From the NCBI RefSeq assembly GCF_000526515.1, contig NZ_JAGF01000001.1:496001-560000 (forward strand): a stretch of 64,000 nucleotides of DNA, in the 5' to 3' direction. This document shows positions 17,620 through 27,104 of this stretch, one piece after another; position 1 is the first letter of the stretch, and each line of letters opens with the position of its first letter. Both the position numbers and the translations under genes were made by a program. The DNA is from Cellulomonas sp. KRMCY2 (GTDB taxonomy: Bacteria; Actinomycetota; Actinomycetes; Actinomycetales; Cellulomonadaceae). The notes under the pieces were generated by a model. That model ran no database searches and was not told the DNA's origin. It was given only the letters and a program-made list of their open reading frames with translations.

Positions 17620-18447
17620 TCACCCCTCCCTGCGCGCGTCGGGCACCTCGTCGAATGCGAAGGCGGCGTACCCGACGACGCGCGACCGGTCCCCGGCGGT
17701 GTCCCCGGAGCTGCACGCGCCCAGCAGCGCGGGGCGCAGGCCGTGCCGCCGCGCTGCGACGAGCAAGCCGTTGACCGGAGTGGCGCCGCACGCCTGCGTG
17801 TGGTCCAGCGGCCCGTCGAGCGCGCTGATCTGCGCGATCGTGCCCGCGTCGACCCGGCGCGCCTCCTCGTAGGGCAGGTAGTGCGACAGGTCCGAGCTGA
17901 TCACGACGAGCGTCTCCGGCCCGCCCCACAGCTCGTCGAGCACGTCGGCAACCTCGTCGCCTGTCGCGTCCCCGGCGAGCAGCGGGACGATCTCGACGTC
18001 GCCGAGCGCGCGCTGCAGGAACGGCAGCTGGACCTCGACGGAGTGCTCCCACCGGTGGGTCTCGGCGAAGACGCACACTGCCGAGACGCCGGCCAGGCGC
18101 TCCTGCGCCCACGCCTCCGCGACGGGCAGCACGCCCAGCGGTGTGCGGAACCCGTCGACCCCGGACAGTGCCACGCCGCGGACCGGCACGCGGTGCGTCG
18201 GGCCGATCACCACGACCCGCCGGATCGAGTCCCTTCCCCGGGCCACACGCGCATAGGCCATGGCCGCGGTGGAGCCGGAGTAGACGTAGCCGGCGTGCGG
18301 GACGATCACGGCCCGCGGCACCGACGCGTCCTTGGGTGGCGACGGTGCGCCGGCGAGAAGCCGGTCGACGGTGACGCGCAGCAGCTCAGGTTCGCCTGGG
18401 TAGAACGAACCGTCAACGGCGGCTTCGCGAACGCGGGACGAGCACAC
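17620..18447 (-). CDS. amrB: AmmeMemoRadiSam system protein B (MEMO homologue)
   Basis: This 275-residue MEMO-fold protein is related to extradiol dioxygenases. Candidate metal ligands equivalent to those of human MEMO1 are visible: H51 in PHAGY, H85 in GPTHR and C220 in QACGA, besides SSDLSHY near residue 184. It lies 5 bp upstream of the radical SAM gene on the same strand, so the two are co-transcribed. MEMO1 has been reported to bind iron and/or copper; the bacterial reaction is unknown. Confidence 0.92.
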   Translation of the reverse strand: MCSSRVREAAVDGSFYPGEPELLRVTVDRLLAGAPSPPKDASVPRAVIVPHAGYVYSGSTAAMAYARVARGRDSIRRVVVIGPTHRVPVRGVALSGVDGFRTPLGVLPVAEAWAQERLAGVSAVCVFAETHRWEHSVEVQLPFLQRALGDVEIVPLLAGDATGDEVADVLDELWGGPETLVVISSDLSHYLPYEEARRVDAGTIAQISALDGPLDHTQACGATPVNGLLVAARRHGLRPALLGACSSGDTAGDRSRVVGYAAFAFDEVPDARREG

Positions 18448-18619
18448 GGAGCATCACCCCGTCATCCAGGCTAGACGAGTCATCCTGGACGGACGACCTG
18501 ACCTGACGTCCCCCGCGACGGGGGGGTCGTCGGCGCGCCGGCCGGTCGACGCGTGGCCAAGGGTGTGACTAGAAAGGTGGGCGAGCCAGAGAACCGAGCC
18601 CGAGGTCGATGGGGTGTGC

Positions 18620-19048
18620 ATGACGACCGAACCGATGCCGTCCGAGGTCCAGGACCCCGGGCCCTTCTTCCATGGCACGAGGGCTGACCTGACGCCGGGC
18701 GACCTGCTGGAACCCGGCCGCACCTCCAACTTCGGCGAGCGACCGACAGCGAGCTACGTCTACCTGACCGCGACCCTGGATGCGGCGACCTGGGGAGCGG
18801 AGCTGGCGGTAGGCGAGGGACCCGGCAGGATCTACCGCGTGGAGCCCACGGGCCCCCTCGAGAACGACCCGAACCTGACGGACACGAGGTTCCCAGGCAA
18901 CCCGACGAGGTCCTACCGCACCCAGCAGCCACTGCGCGTCGTCGGCGAGGTCGTGGACTGGGCAGGACACTCCCCTGAGGTGCTCCAGGGCATGCGGGAT
19001 CACCTCGAGAAGCTCAAGCAGCTCGGCATCGAGGCGATCAACGACTGA
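18620..19048 (+). CDS. arr: NAD+-rifampin ADP-ribosyltransferase (Arr)
   Basis: This 142-residue protein matches the Arr family end to end: FFHGTRADL, SNFGERPT, VYLTATLDAATWGAELA, RIYRVEPTGP, FPGNPTRSYRTQQPLRVVGE. The residues corresponding to the Arr-ms catalytic set H19/Y49/D84 are H18, Y48 and D83. Arr transfers ADP-ribose to the C23 hydroxyl of rifamycins and inactivates them. ATG 18620 is preferred; a GTG two codons earlier is in frame. The gene stands alone between the MEMO gene and kdp, with no mobile-element mark, which fits intrinsic chromosomal arr of actinomycetes. Confidence 0.95.
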   Translation: MTTEPMPSEVQDPGPFFHGTRADLTPGDLLEPGRTSNFGERPTASYVYLTATLDAATWGAELAVGEGPGRIYRVEPTGPLENDPNLTDTRFPGNPTRSYRTQQPLRVVGEVVDWAGHSPEVLQGMRDHLEKLKQLGIEAIND

Positions 19049-19153
19049 CCGACCACGCAGCGGCGCCTGCGGATGGTCAGGTTCGATCTGGCATCGGCGC
19101 GGTTCCGCGCCCGTAGCGACGGACGGACACCCGGCACCGCCCCGTCCGGGTGT

Positions 19154-19193
19154 CGTCAGGATGCGTCCCGTACCCGTCAGGGGTGCGTCAGGG
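19154..19193. repeat. Direct repeats in the kdp upstream region
   Basis: CGTCAGGATGCGTC (19154-19167) and CGTCAGGGGTGCGTC (19175-19189), 21 bp apart start to start, about two helical turns, lie roughly 100-140 bp ahead of the first kdp gene. Tandem sites two turns apart would suit an OmpR-type regulator such as KdpE. This is a candidate only. Confidence 0.4.
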
Positions 19194-19230
19194 CGCGCGC
19201 CAACCGGACCGCCGTGGGTGCTTGATTGCA

Positions 19231-19294
19231 GACGGCGGCCAGGGTGGCCGTCCGGCTCCCCTACGCGGGGGCCGGTGACCCAGGGGAGTTCCCC
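19231..19294 (+). promoter_or_regulatory. Hairpin-rich kdp leader
   Basis: Three contiguous inverted repeats precede the first kdp start: 19231-19252 (GGCCA-GGG-TGGCC core with a flanking GAC/GTC extension), 19252-19275 (CCGGC-t-CCCC / GGGG-GCCGG around TACGC), and 19283-19294 (GGGG-AGTT-CCCC). The last one contains the ribosome site GGGGAG. A structured, possibly regulatory leader is likely. It does not match a riboswitch consensus that I can recognise. Confidence 0.45.
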
Positions 19295-19378
19295 GTGGCC
19301 GACCTCGCATTCCTGGCTCTGACCGTCGTCTGCTTCGCGCTGCTCAGTGCCCTCGTCCGGGGGGCGGAGAAGCTGTGA
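19295..19378 (+). CDS. 27-residue membrane peptide preceding kdpF
   Basis: GTG 19295 opens a 27-codon frame (begins [20 protein letters not shown], ends RGAEKL) with one hydrophobic helix followed by a basic end. GGGGAG lies upstream, and the stop overlaps the kdpF GTG. Similar short genes precede kdpF in actinomycete kdp operons as I recall. It may be a small Kdp-associated subunit or simply a coupling leader. Confidence 0.6.
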   Translation: MADLAFLALTVVCFALLSALVRGAEKL

Positions 19379-19464
19379 GCGTCGAGTCGATCGTCACCCT
19401 CGCGATCGCCGTCGCGCTGGCCGGCTACCTGCTGTGGGCGCTCCTCAAGCCGGAGCGCTTCTGA
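19375..19464 (+). CDS. kdpF: Potassium-transporting ATPase subunit KdpF
   Basis: This 29-residue single-helix peptide (begins [20 protein letters not shown], ends LKPERF) has the KdpF pattern with the conserved C-terminal L-x-P-E-R/K-F. KdpF stabilises the KdpFABC complex in the membrane. GTG 19375 overlaps the preceding peptide's stop and its own TGA overlaps the kdpA ATG. Confidence 0.92.
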   Translation: MSVESIVTLAIAVALAGYLLWALLKPERF

Positions 19465-21128
19465 TGTCGGCCACCGCTGCCGCCCTCCTCCAGGTGGCCT
19501 TGCTCGTCGCTACGCTGGCCGTCGTTCACGTGCCGCTGGGCGACTACATGGCCCGCGTCTTCACCAGCACCCGCCACACCCGCGCCGAGCGTGCCGTGTA
19601 CGCCGTCGGACGGATCGACGCCGACTCCGACCAGCGCTGGCCGGTGTACGCGCGGTCGGTGCTCGGGTTCTCCCTGGCGAGCGTCCTGCTGCTGTACGCG
19701 TTCCTGCGGCTGCAGGACCACCTCCCCCTCTCCCTCGGCTTCTCGCGCGTCGACCCCGACGGCGCATGGAACACGGCGGTCTCCTTCGTCACGAACACGA
19801 ACTGGCAGTGGTACTCGGGTGAGTCCGCCATGGGCCACCTCGTGCAGATGGCCGGCCTGACGGTGCAGAACTTCACGTCCGCCGCGGTGGGCCTGGCGGT
19901 GGCGATCGCGCTGATCCGCGGCTTCACCCGGGCGAACACGGACCGTCTCGGCAACTTCTGGGTCGACATGATCCGGGCGACGTTCCGGATCCTGCTACCC
20001 CTGGCCTTCGTCGCGGCCGTCGTTCTCCTGCTCGGCGGAGTCGTGCAGAGCTTCGCCGGCGCACACGACGTCACGACGCTGTCCGGGGGCACCCAGACCA
20101 TCGTGGGCGGGCCCATCGCCTCGCAGGAGGCCATCAAGGACCTCGGGACGAACGGCGGTGGGTTCTTCAACGCCAACAGCGCCCACCCGTTCGAGAGTCC
20201 GACGGCCTGGACCAACCTGTTGGAGATCTTCCTGCTGCTCGTGATCCCGTTCAGCCTTCCGCGCACGTTCGGGCGCCTGGTCGGCGACAAGCGCCAGGGC
20301 CTGGCGATCCTCGGGGTGATGGGCACGCTGTGGGGTGCGGCGGTCGCCGTCGCCTCGTGGGCGGAGATGCGTGGTCTCGGCTCGGTGCCCCAGCTCGCCG
20401 GCGCCGCCATGGAAGGCAAGGAGGTCCGGTTCGGACCGGCCGCCTCCGCCCTGTTCGCGGCGTCCACCACGAGCACGTCCACCGGGTCCGTGAACAGCTT
20501 CCACGACTCGTTCACCGGGCTCGGGGGTGGCGTCACGCTGCTCAACATGATGCTCGGTGAGGTCTCGCCCGGCGGCGTCGGGACGGGCCTCTACGGCATC
20601 CTGGTGGTCGCGGTGCTCACCGTCTTCCTCGCCGGCCTCATGGTCGGGCGCACCCCGGAGTACCTGGGGAAGAAGATCGGCCGGCGCGAGGTCACCCTGG
20701 TGTCCCTGTCGATCCTGACGATGCCGGCCCTGGTCCTCATCGGCGCCGCGATCACCGCAGCCGTGCCGAGCCTGGCCGAGGCTTCGATCCAGGAGGCAGG
20801 CGCGCACGGGCTCTCCGAGACGCTCTACGCGTACGCCTCGGCAGCCAACAACAACGGGTCGGCCTTCGGCGGTTTCGCGGCGGGGACGCCGTACCAGAAC
20901 ACGGCGCTCGGTCTGGCGATGATGTTCGGCCGCTTCGTCCCGATCGTGCTCGCCCTCGCCCTCGCAGGGAGCCTGGCTCGCCAGCACCCCGTGCCGGCGA
21001 GCGCCGGAACGCTGCCGACACACACGCCGATCTTCGTCGTGCTCCTCGGCGTCGTCGTCGTCATCGTCGCCGGCCTGACCTTCTTCCCCGCTCTCGCTCT
21101 CGCACCCATCGCGGAGGCCCTGCTGTGA
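19464..21128 (+). CDS. kdpA: Potassium-transporting ATPase subunit KdpA
   Basis: This 554-residue channel-like subunit binds and conducts K+. It is close to the usual 557 residues and shows the selectivity-loop signatures [13 protein letters not shown] near residue 111, [20 protein letters not shown] near residue 226, the [12 protein letters not shown] stretch near residue 335 and [11 protein letters not shown] near residue 455. ATG 19464 overlaps the kdpF stop; the stop overlaps kdpB (GTGA). Confidence 0.97.
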   Translation: MSATAAALLQVALLVATLAVVHVPLGDYMARVFTSTRHTRAERAVYAVGRIDADSDQRWPVYARSVLGFSLASVLLLYAFLRLQDHLPLSLGFSRVDPDGAWNTAVSFVTNTNWQWYSGESAMGHLVQMAGLTVQNFTSAAVGLAVAIALIRGFTRANTDRLGNFWVDMIRATFRILLPLAFVAAVVLLLGGVVQSFAGAHDVTTLSGGTQTIVGGPIASQEAIKDLGTNGGGFFNANSAHPFESPTAWTNLLEIFLLLVIPFSLPRTFGRLVGDKRQGLAILGVMGTLWGAAVAVASWAEMRGLGSVPQLAGAAMEGKEVRFGPAASALFAASTTSTSTGSVNSFHDSFTGLGGGVTLLNMMLGEVSPGGVGTGLYGILVVAVLTVFLAGLMVGRTPEYLGKKIGRREVTLVSLSILTMPALVLIGAAITAAVPSLAEASIQEAGAHGLSETLYAYASAANNNGSAFGGFAAGTPYQNTALGLAMMFGRFVPIVLALALAGSLARQHPVPASAGTLPTHTPIFVVLLGVVVVIVAGLTFFPALALAPIAEALL

Positions 21129-23215
21129 CCACGACCCTGTCCTCCCGTCCGCGACCGGACGAGGTCACGACCCGAGCGCGAGCCGGCGCCTTCGAACCCC
21201 GGCAGCTGGTGCGCTCGCTGCCCGACGCCGTGCGCAAGCTCGACCCGAGGCACGTGGTCCGCTACCCGGTGATGTTCGTCGTCTGGGTCGGATCGGTCGT
21301 GACCACGGTCCTTGCCGTCATCGATCCCAGCGTGTTCGCCTGGGCGATCACCGCGTGGCTCTGGGCGACTGTGGTCTTCGCGAACCTGGCGGAGTCGGTC
21401 GCCGAGGGACGTGGCCGTGCCCAGGCCGCGTCGCTGCGCCGCGCCCGCACCGACACCCTCGCCCGCCGACTGCGGCCCGACGGCACCGAGGAACCGGTCC
21501 CTGGGCCCGCGCTGCGGGTGGGGGATCTCGTCGTGGTGGAGGCCGGCGAGGTGATCCCTAGCGACGGGGACGTCGTGGAGGGCGTGGCGAGCGTCGACGA
21601 GTCGGCCGTGACCGGGGAGTCGGCGCCGGTGATCCGGGAGTCCGGCGGGGACCGCAGCGCGGTCACCGGCGGGACGAAGGTGTTGTCGGACCGGATCGTC
21701 GTGCGCATCACGGCGAAGGCAGGTGAGACGTTCCTCGACCGGATGATCGCCCTGGTGGAGGGGTCGGCGCGGCAGAAGACGCCGAACGAGATCGCCCTGA
21801 ACCTGCTCCTGGCCGCACTGACCCTGATCTTCCTGCTCGCCGTGGTCACCCTGCAGCCGTTCGCGGTGTACTCCGGCCAGCCGCAGTCGATCGTCGTCCT
21901 GGTGGCACTGCTGGTGTGCCTGATCCCGACGACCATCGGCGCCCTGCTCTCCGCCATCGGCATCGCGGGGATGGACCGGTTGATCCAGCGCAACGTCATG
22001 GCACTGTCCGGCCGCGCGGTCGAGGCCGCCGGCGACGTCGACGTGCTGCTCCTGGACAAGACCGGCACGATCACGCTCGGCAACCGTCAGGCGGTCGAGC
22101 TGGTCCCGGTGTCCGGCGTCGACGAGGCCTTCCTCGCCGATGCGGCCCAGCTGTCCAGCCTGGCCGACGAGACCCCGGAAGGTCGCTCGATCGTCGTCCT
22201 GGCCAAGGACCGGTACGGCCTGCGGGACAGCACCCCCGGCCTGCTCCCGCACGCGACGTTCGTACCCTTCACCGCGCAGACCAGGATGAGCGGCGTCGAC
22301 CTGGCGGAGGACACCGGACGCCGGGAGATCCGCAAAGGCGCCGCGAGCGCAGTGATGAAGTGGGTGCGGGACAACGGCGGCCACCCCACCGAGGACGTCG
22401 GCCAGATGGTCGACGCGATCAGCGCCTCGGGCGGCACTCCCCTGGTCGTCGCCGAGCGCACCGGTTCCCGCCCCGCCCGCGCCCTCGGCGTCGTGCACCT
22501 CAAGGACGTCGTCAAGGAGGGCATGCAGGAGCGGTTCGCCGAGCTGCGCCGGATGGGGATCCGCACGGTGATGATCACCGGCGACAACCCCCTCACCGCC
22601 AAGGCCATCGCGGAGGAGGCAGGGGTCGACGACTTCCTGGCGGAGGCCACCCCGGAGGACAAGATGGCCCTGATCCGTCGCGAGCAGGAGGGCGGCCGCC
22701 TGGTCGCGATGACCGGTGACGGGACCAACGACGCGCCGGCCCTCGCCCAGGCCGACGTCGGGGTGGCGATGAACTCCGGGACGTCCGCCGCCAAGGAGGC
22801 CGGCAACATGGTCGACCTCGACTCCAACCCGACCAAGCTCATCGAGATCGTGGCGATCGGCAAACAGCTGCTCATCACCCGCGGGGCGCTGACGACGTTC
22901 TCGATCGCGAACGACGTCGCCAAGTACTTCGCGATCATCCCGGCCATGTTCGTGGGGCTGTACCCGCAGCTCGACCGGCTCAACGTCATGGGGTTGCACT
23001 CACCGGAGTCGGCCGTGCTCTCGGCAGTCATCTTCAACGCCCTCGTCATCGTCGCGCTCGTCCCGGTGGCGCTGCGCGGCGTGCGGTACACCCCGGCCGG
23101 CGCGGCAGCGATGCTGCGACGCAACCTCCTCGTCTACGGGCTCGGCGGCATCGTCGCCCCGTTCGTCGGCATCAAGCTCATCGACCTGTTCGTCTCCCTG
23201 CTCCCCGGCCTGTGA
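21125..23215 (+). CDS. kdpB: Potassium-transporting P-type ATPase subunit KdpB
   Basis: This 696-residue P-type ATPase energises high-affinity K+ uptake. Hallmarks are present: [11 protein letters not shown] (actuator), [14 protein letters not shown] (phosphorylated Asp), KGAASAV (nucleotide site), and [24 protein letters not shown] 21125 overlaps the kdpA stop. Confidence 0.98.
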   Translation: MTTTLSSRPRPDEVTTRARAGAFEPRQLVRSLPDAVRKLDPRHVVRYPVMFVVWVGSVVTTVLAVIDPSVFAWAITAWLWATVVFANLAESVAEGRGRAQAASLRRARTDTLARRLRPDGTEEPVPGPALRVGDLVVVEAGEVIPSDGDVVEGVASVDESAVTGESAPVIRESGGDRSAVTGGTKVLSDRIVVRITAKAGETFLDRMIALVEGSARQKTPNEIALNLLLAALTLIFLLAVVTLQPFAVYSGQPQSIVVLVALLVCLIPTTIGALLSAIGIAGMDRLIQRNVMALSGRAVEAAGDVDVLLLDKTGTITLGNRQAVELVPVSGVDEAFLADAAQLSSLADETPEGRSIVVLAKDRYGLRDSTPGLLPHATFVPFTAQTRMSGVDLAEDTGRREIRKGAASAVMKWVRDNGGHPTEDVGQMVDAISASGGTPLVVAERTGSRPARALGVVHLKDVVKEGMQERFAELRRMGIRTVMITGDNPLTAKAIAEEAGVDDFLAEATPEDKMALIRREQEGGRLVAMTGDGTNDAPALAQADVGVAMNSGTSAAKEAGNMVDLDSNPTKLIEIVAIGKQLLITRGALTTFSIANDVAKYFAIIPAMFVGLYPQLDRLNVMGLHSPESAVLSAVIFNALVIVALVPVALRGVRYTPAGAAAMLRRNLLVYGLGGIVAPFVGIKLIDLFVSLLPGL

Positions 23216-23245
23216 CGGCCGCGGACCTCCTAGGAGCCACCTGAC

Positions 23246-23821
23246 ATGACCGCACTCCTGCGCCAGTCCCTCGCCGGGCTCCGCCTCCTGCTGATCCTCA
23301 CCGTCGCCCTCGGCCTCGCCTACCCGTTGGTGATCTACGGCGTCGGGCGCCTGGTGCCCGACCGTGCCGACGGGTCGATGCTCACCGTCGACGGCGAGGT
23401 TGTCGGCTCACGGCTGCTCGGCCAGTCCTTCGACGGTGACGAGTGGTTCCTGCCCCGGCCATCGGCCGCCGGCGACGGCTACGACCCGCTGGCGTCCGGT
23501 GCGTCCAACCTCGGCCCGGAGAACCCCGACCTCCTGGCCACGATCGAGCAGCGCATCGCGGAGGTCGCCGAGCGCGAGGACGTCGAGGCGTCCGACGTTC
23601 CCGCGGACGCCGTGACGGCCTCGGCCTCCGGTCTGGACCCGGACATCTCGCCGGAGTACGCGCGTCTGCAGGCGGACCGGGTGGCCCGGGAGCGCGGTCT
23701 CGACGCCGCCGTGGTCCGGGAGCTCGTGGAGGATCACTTCCACGGGCGTGACCTGGGGTTTCTCGGAGCGCCGCACGTGAACGTCCTGGAGCTCAACACC
23801 GCGCTCACGGTGCTTGACTGA
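23246..23821 (+). CDS. kdpC: Potassium-transporting ATPase subunit KdpC
   Basis: This 191-residue subunit has a single N-terminal membrane helix (about residues 11-33) and a soluble domain with the family motifs GSRLLGQSF, YDPLASGASNLGP, ADAVTASASGLDPDISP and RVARERG. It assembles with KdpA and KdpB. ATG 23246 lies 30 bp after kdpB with AGGAG upstream. Confidence 0.97.
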   Translation: MTALLRQSLAGLRLLLILTVALGLAYPLVIYGVGRLVPDRADGSMLTVDGEVVGSRLLGQSFDGDEWFLPRPSAAGDGYDPLASGASNLGPENPDLLATIEQRIAEVAEREDVEASDVPADAVTASASGLDPDISPEYARLQADRVARERGLDAAVVRELVEDHFHGRDLGFLGAPHVNVLELNTALTVLD

Positions 23822-26381
23822 GGGCGCAGGGGCAGACGGGCGGACGGGCGAGCGGGTGGGACACGTGGATCCAGACGGGCACAGGCGCGGGACGCTGCGC
23901 GTGTTCCTCGGCGCGGCCCCGGGCGTGGGCAAGACGTTCGCGATGCTCGACGAGGCGCACCGGCGGCGTGAACGCGGTGTCGACGTCGTGGTCGGCCTGG
24001 TCGAGACCCACGGCCGCGCGGCGACGGCACAGATGCTCGCCGGGCTCGAGGTCGTGCCGCGTCGAGAGGTGCACTACCGGGACGGGACCTTCACCGAGCT
24101 GGACGTCGACGCCGTGGTCGTCCGGCGTCCGGCCGTCGCGGTGATCGACGAGCTGGCCCACACCAACGTGCCCGGCGTGCGGAACGCCAAACGGTGGCAG
24201 GACGTCGAGGAGATCCTCGCCGCCGGGATCGACGTGGTCACGACCGTCAACATCCAGCACCTGGAGAGCCTGAACGACGTCGTCGAGTCCATCACCGGCA
24301 TCCGCCAGCAGGAGACGCTCCCCGACGAGGTGGTGCGCCGGGCGGACCAGATCGAGCTCGTCGACATGAGCCCTGAAGCGCTCCGCCGACGCCTCGCGCA
24401 CGGGAACGTGTACGCCCCGGAGAAGATCGACGCGGCCCTCAACAACTACTTCCGGGCCGGCAACCTCACTGCGCTGCGCGAGCTCGCTCTGCTGTGGACG
24501 GCCGACCGGGTCGACGACGCGCTCGAGAAGTACCGGCACGAGCACGACATCGCCGAGCTGTGGCCCGCCCGGGAACGGGTCGTGGTGGCAGTGACCGGGG
24601 GAGCCGAGGCCGAGACGCTGATCCGGCGCGGAGCGAGGATCGCCAAGCGACCCAAGGGCGGGGAGCTCCTGGTGCTGCACGTCGCCCGCGGCGACGGGCT
24701 CGCCGGCGCGGCCCCGGACGCCCTGGCCCGGCACCGGGCCTTCACCGAGTCCCTCGGCGGGAGCTGGCACGTCGTCGTCGGCGACGACATCGCCACGGCG
24801 ATCCTGGACTTCGCCCGCGGCGTGAACGCCAACCAGGTCGTGCTCGGCGCGACCCGTCGCACGCGCCTGGCCGCCATCGTGTCCCCCGGGATCGCGCCGG
24901 ACGTCGTCCGCGGATCGGGCGACATGGACGTCCTGATCGTCACGCACGAGCGCGCCGGTCGCGGCCGCCGCAGCTTTCAGCGCCGCGGCTCGCTCGACGC
25001 CCGGCGGGTCACCGCAGCGTGGGTCCTCGCCGTCGCCGGGCCACCGCTGCTCACCCTCGTCCTGAGGCAGGCGGCGGACCTGGACGCCCTGCCGACGGTG
25101 CTCATGCTCTTCCTGACCCTCACCATCGGGGTGGCCCTGATCGGAGGCCTGCTCCCCGCGCTGGTCGCGGCCGTCGCCGGCGGCCTCCTCAGCAACTTCT
25201 GGTTCACCCCGCCGATCCGTACCTGGACCGTCACCGAACCGCAGAACGCCCTCGCGATCGCGATCCTCGTCGCGGTGGCCGTCGCGGTCTCCGCCGTCGT
25301 CGACCTGTCCGCCAGGCGCGCGGTGCAGGCGACCCGCGCCCGCGCCGAAGCGGACATCCTCACGACGCTCGCCGGGTCCGTGCTCCGGGGCGGCGACGCG
25401 GTGCCGGCCATGCTCGACCAGCTCCGCGAGGCATTCAGCCTCGCCGGGGTCGCCCTCCTGCGCCGTGACGAGACCGCTCGCGCGTGGGTCGCCGTCGGCC
25501 GCGCCGGGACCGACGTCCCGACCGACCCCGAGCACGCAAGCACCGCGGTGCCCGTCCAGGACGACCTGGTCCTGGCACTGCAGGGTCGCACCCTGTCCGC
25601 CGAGGACCTGCGCGTGGTCAGCGCCGTCGGCCTGCAGGCGGAAGCCCTGCTCGAGCGCGACCGGCTGCGCGCCGAGGCACGCTCCGCACGCGCCGAACGC
25701 GAACGCACGGCCACCCGCACGGCACTGCTCGCGGCCGTCTCCCACGACCTGCGCACCCCGCTCGCCGGGATCAAGGCCGGCGTCACCGCGCTGACCAGCA
25801 GCGGACCGGAGATCGCGGCAGACGACGAGCGGGCACTGCTCTCCGACGTCGCCCAGTGCACCGACCGCCTCCAGGCCCTCATCGACAACCTGCTCGACAT
25901 GAGCCGCCTTGACGCCGGCGCGATCTCGCTCGTACGTCAACCCGTCACCCTCGACGAGATCGTCCCCCGGGCGGTGGACGGGCTGCCCACCTCGACGGTC
26001 GTCGTCGACGTCCCCGAGACCCTCCCGCAGGTCATGGCCGATGCCGGTCTCCTGGAACGCGCGATCGCCAACGTCGTGGAGAACGCGCTCCGCTACACCC
26101 CCGCCGCGGAGAAGGTGCACATCGTCGGCGAGCAGCTGCGCGACACCGTCGTCCTGCGGATCATCGACCGCGGCCCCGGCGTCCCCGACAACCGCAAGAA
26201 CGACATCTTCACCGCGTTCCAGCGCCTCGGAGACGTCCCGAGCGGGCACGGTGTCGGACTGGGGCTTGCGGTCGCACGCGGCTTCGTCGAGGCGAACGGT
26301 GGCACGATCGAGGCCGAGGACACGCCGGGCGGTGGCCTGACGATGGTCATCACGCTGCCTGCGGCAGGAGGGACGCCATGA
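23814..26381 (+). CDS. kdpD: Sensor histidine kinase KdpD
   Basis: This protein of up to 855 residues has the full KdpD layout: a KdpD ATP-binding domain (Walker A GAAPGVGKT, ELAHTNVPG), a universal-stress-protein-like domain, four DUF4118 membrane helices (about residues 400-500), a GAF-like linker, HisKA with SHDLRTPLAGIK, and HATPase_c (NVVENALRYTP, GVGLGLAVARGF). It senses K+ limitation and phosphorylates KdpE. The TTG at 23814 overlaps the kdpC stop; GTG 23856 is an equally possible start because the first 14 residues are low-complexity. Confidence 0.96.
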   Translation: MTEGAGADGRTGERVGHVDPDGHRRGTLRVFLGAAPGVGKTFAMLDEAHRRRERGVDVVVGLVETHGRAATAQMLAGLEVVPRREVHYRDGTFTELDVDAVVVRRPAVAVIDELAHTNVPGVRNAKRWQDVEEILAAGIDVVTTVNIQHLESLNDVVESITGIRQQETLPDEVVRRADQIELVDMSPEALRRRLAHGNVYAPEKIDAALNNYFRAGNLTALRELALLWTADRVDDALEKYRHEHDIAELWPARERVVVAVTGGAEAETLIRRGARIAKRPKGGELLVLHVARGDGLAGAAPDALARHRAFTESLGGSWHVVVGDDIATAILDFARGVNANQVVLGATRRTRLAAIVSPGIAPDVVRGSGDMDVLIVTHERAGRGRRSFQRRGSLDARRVTAAWVLAVAGPPLLTLVLRQAADLDALPTVLMLFLTLTIGVALIGGLLPALVAAVAGGLLSNFWFTPPIRTWTVTEPQNALAIAILVAVAVAVSAVVDLSARRAVQATRARAEADILTTLAGSVLRGGDAVPAMLDQLREAFSLAGVALLRRDETARAWVAVGRAGTDVPTDPEHASTAVPVQDDLVLALQGRTLSAEDLRVVSAVGLQAEALLERDRLRAEARSARAERERTATRTALLAAVSHDLRTPLAGIKAGVTALTSSGPEIAADDERALLSDVAQCTDRLQALIDNLLDMSRLDAGAISLVRQPVTLDEIVPRAVDGLPTSTVVVDVPETLPQVMADAGLLERAIANVVENALRYTPAAEKVHIVGEQLRDTVVLRIIDRGPGVPDNRKNDIFTAFQRLGDVPSGHGVGLGLAVARGFVEANGGTIEAEDTPGGGLTMVITLPAAGGTP

Positions 26382-27052
26382 CCCGGGTCCTGGTCGTCGA
26401 GGACGAGCCGACCCTCGCGCGCGCCCTGGCGATCACGCTGCGCGCCAACCGGTACGACGTCGCCGTCGCGCACACCGGCGCGAGCGGCCTGGACGGCATG
26501 GCCAACTGGCACCCCGACCTCGTCGTGCTGGACCTCGGGCTCCCCGATCTCGACGGCATGGACGTCTTGCGCGCCCTGCGCGGGTGGTCCCAGGTCCCCG
26601 TCGTCGTCCTCTCGGCACGCCAGACCAGCACTGACAAGGTCAACGCACTCGACGCCGGGGCCGACGACTACGTCACTAAGCCCTTCGCCATGGACGAGCT
26701 CCTTGCCCGACTGCGGGCGGCCGCCCGACGACGCTCCCCCGACGACGCGCCACCCGTCGTCGAGACCGCCAGCTTCACCGTCGACATCGCCCACCGCCGC
26801 GTGCTGCGCGACGGGCAGGAGGTACGCCTCACTCCGACCGAGTGGCACATGCTCGAGATGCTGGCTCGCAACGTCGGCAAGGTGGTCGGCCGACGCGAGC
26901 TGCTCGCCGAGCTCCGCGGGCCGAACCTCGACCGCGAGACCCACTACCTGCGGGTGTACCTGGCCCAGCTCCGGCGCAAGCTCGAACCCGACCCCACCCA
27001 CCCACGGCACCTGCTGACCGAGCCCGGCGTCGGGTACCGCCTGGAGCCGTGA
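26378..27052 (+). CDS. kdpE: Response regulator KdpE
   Basis: This 224-residue OmpR/PhoB-family regulator has a receiver domain with the phospho-acceptor in LVVLDLGLPD, the K of VTKPFA, and a C-terminal winged helix (RRVLRDGQEVRLTPTEWHML ... GVGYRLEP). ATG overlaps the kdpD stop. It should activate the kdp promoter, possibly through the repeats at 19154-19193. Confidence 0.97.
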   Translation: MTRVLVVEDEPTLARALAITLRANRYDVAVAHTGASGLDGMANWHPDLVVLDLGLPDLDGMDVLRALRGWSQVPVVVLSARQTSTDKVNALDAGADDYVTKPFAMDELLARLRAAARRRSPDDAPPVVETASFTVDIAHRRVLRDGQEVRLTPTEWHMLEMLARNVGKVVGRRELLAELRGPNLDRETHYLRVYLAQLRRKLEPDPTHPRHLLTEPGVGYRLEP

Positions 27053-27104
27053 CGAGGACTCAGCCGGCGCCCCGACCGTCGGCCGAGACGATCACCCCGG
27101 CGGG

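Noticed and set aside
17620-18613. AMMECR1 homologue (AmmeMemoRadiSam protein A) beside the MEMO gene
   Set aside because: No reading frame with AMMECR1 features is found on either strand here; only the MEMO and radical SAM members are present.
19231-19294. kdp leader as a known c-di-AMP (ydaO-type) riboswitch
   Set aside because: The conserved ydaO sequence blocks are not recognisable. Kept only as a structured leader of unknown type.
20825-22999. Very long open frame antisense to kdpA/kdpB (similar ones opposite many genes)
   Set aside because: High third-position GC leaves antisense frames open. The product is low-complexity Arg/Gly/Asp/His-rich text without family motifs, while kdpA/kdpB are certain.
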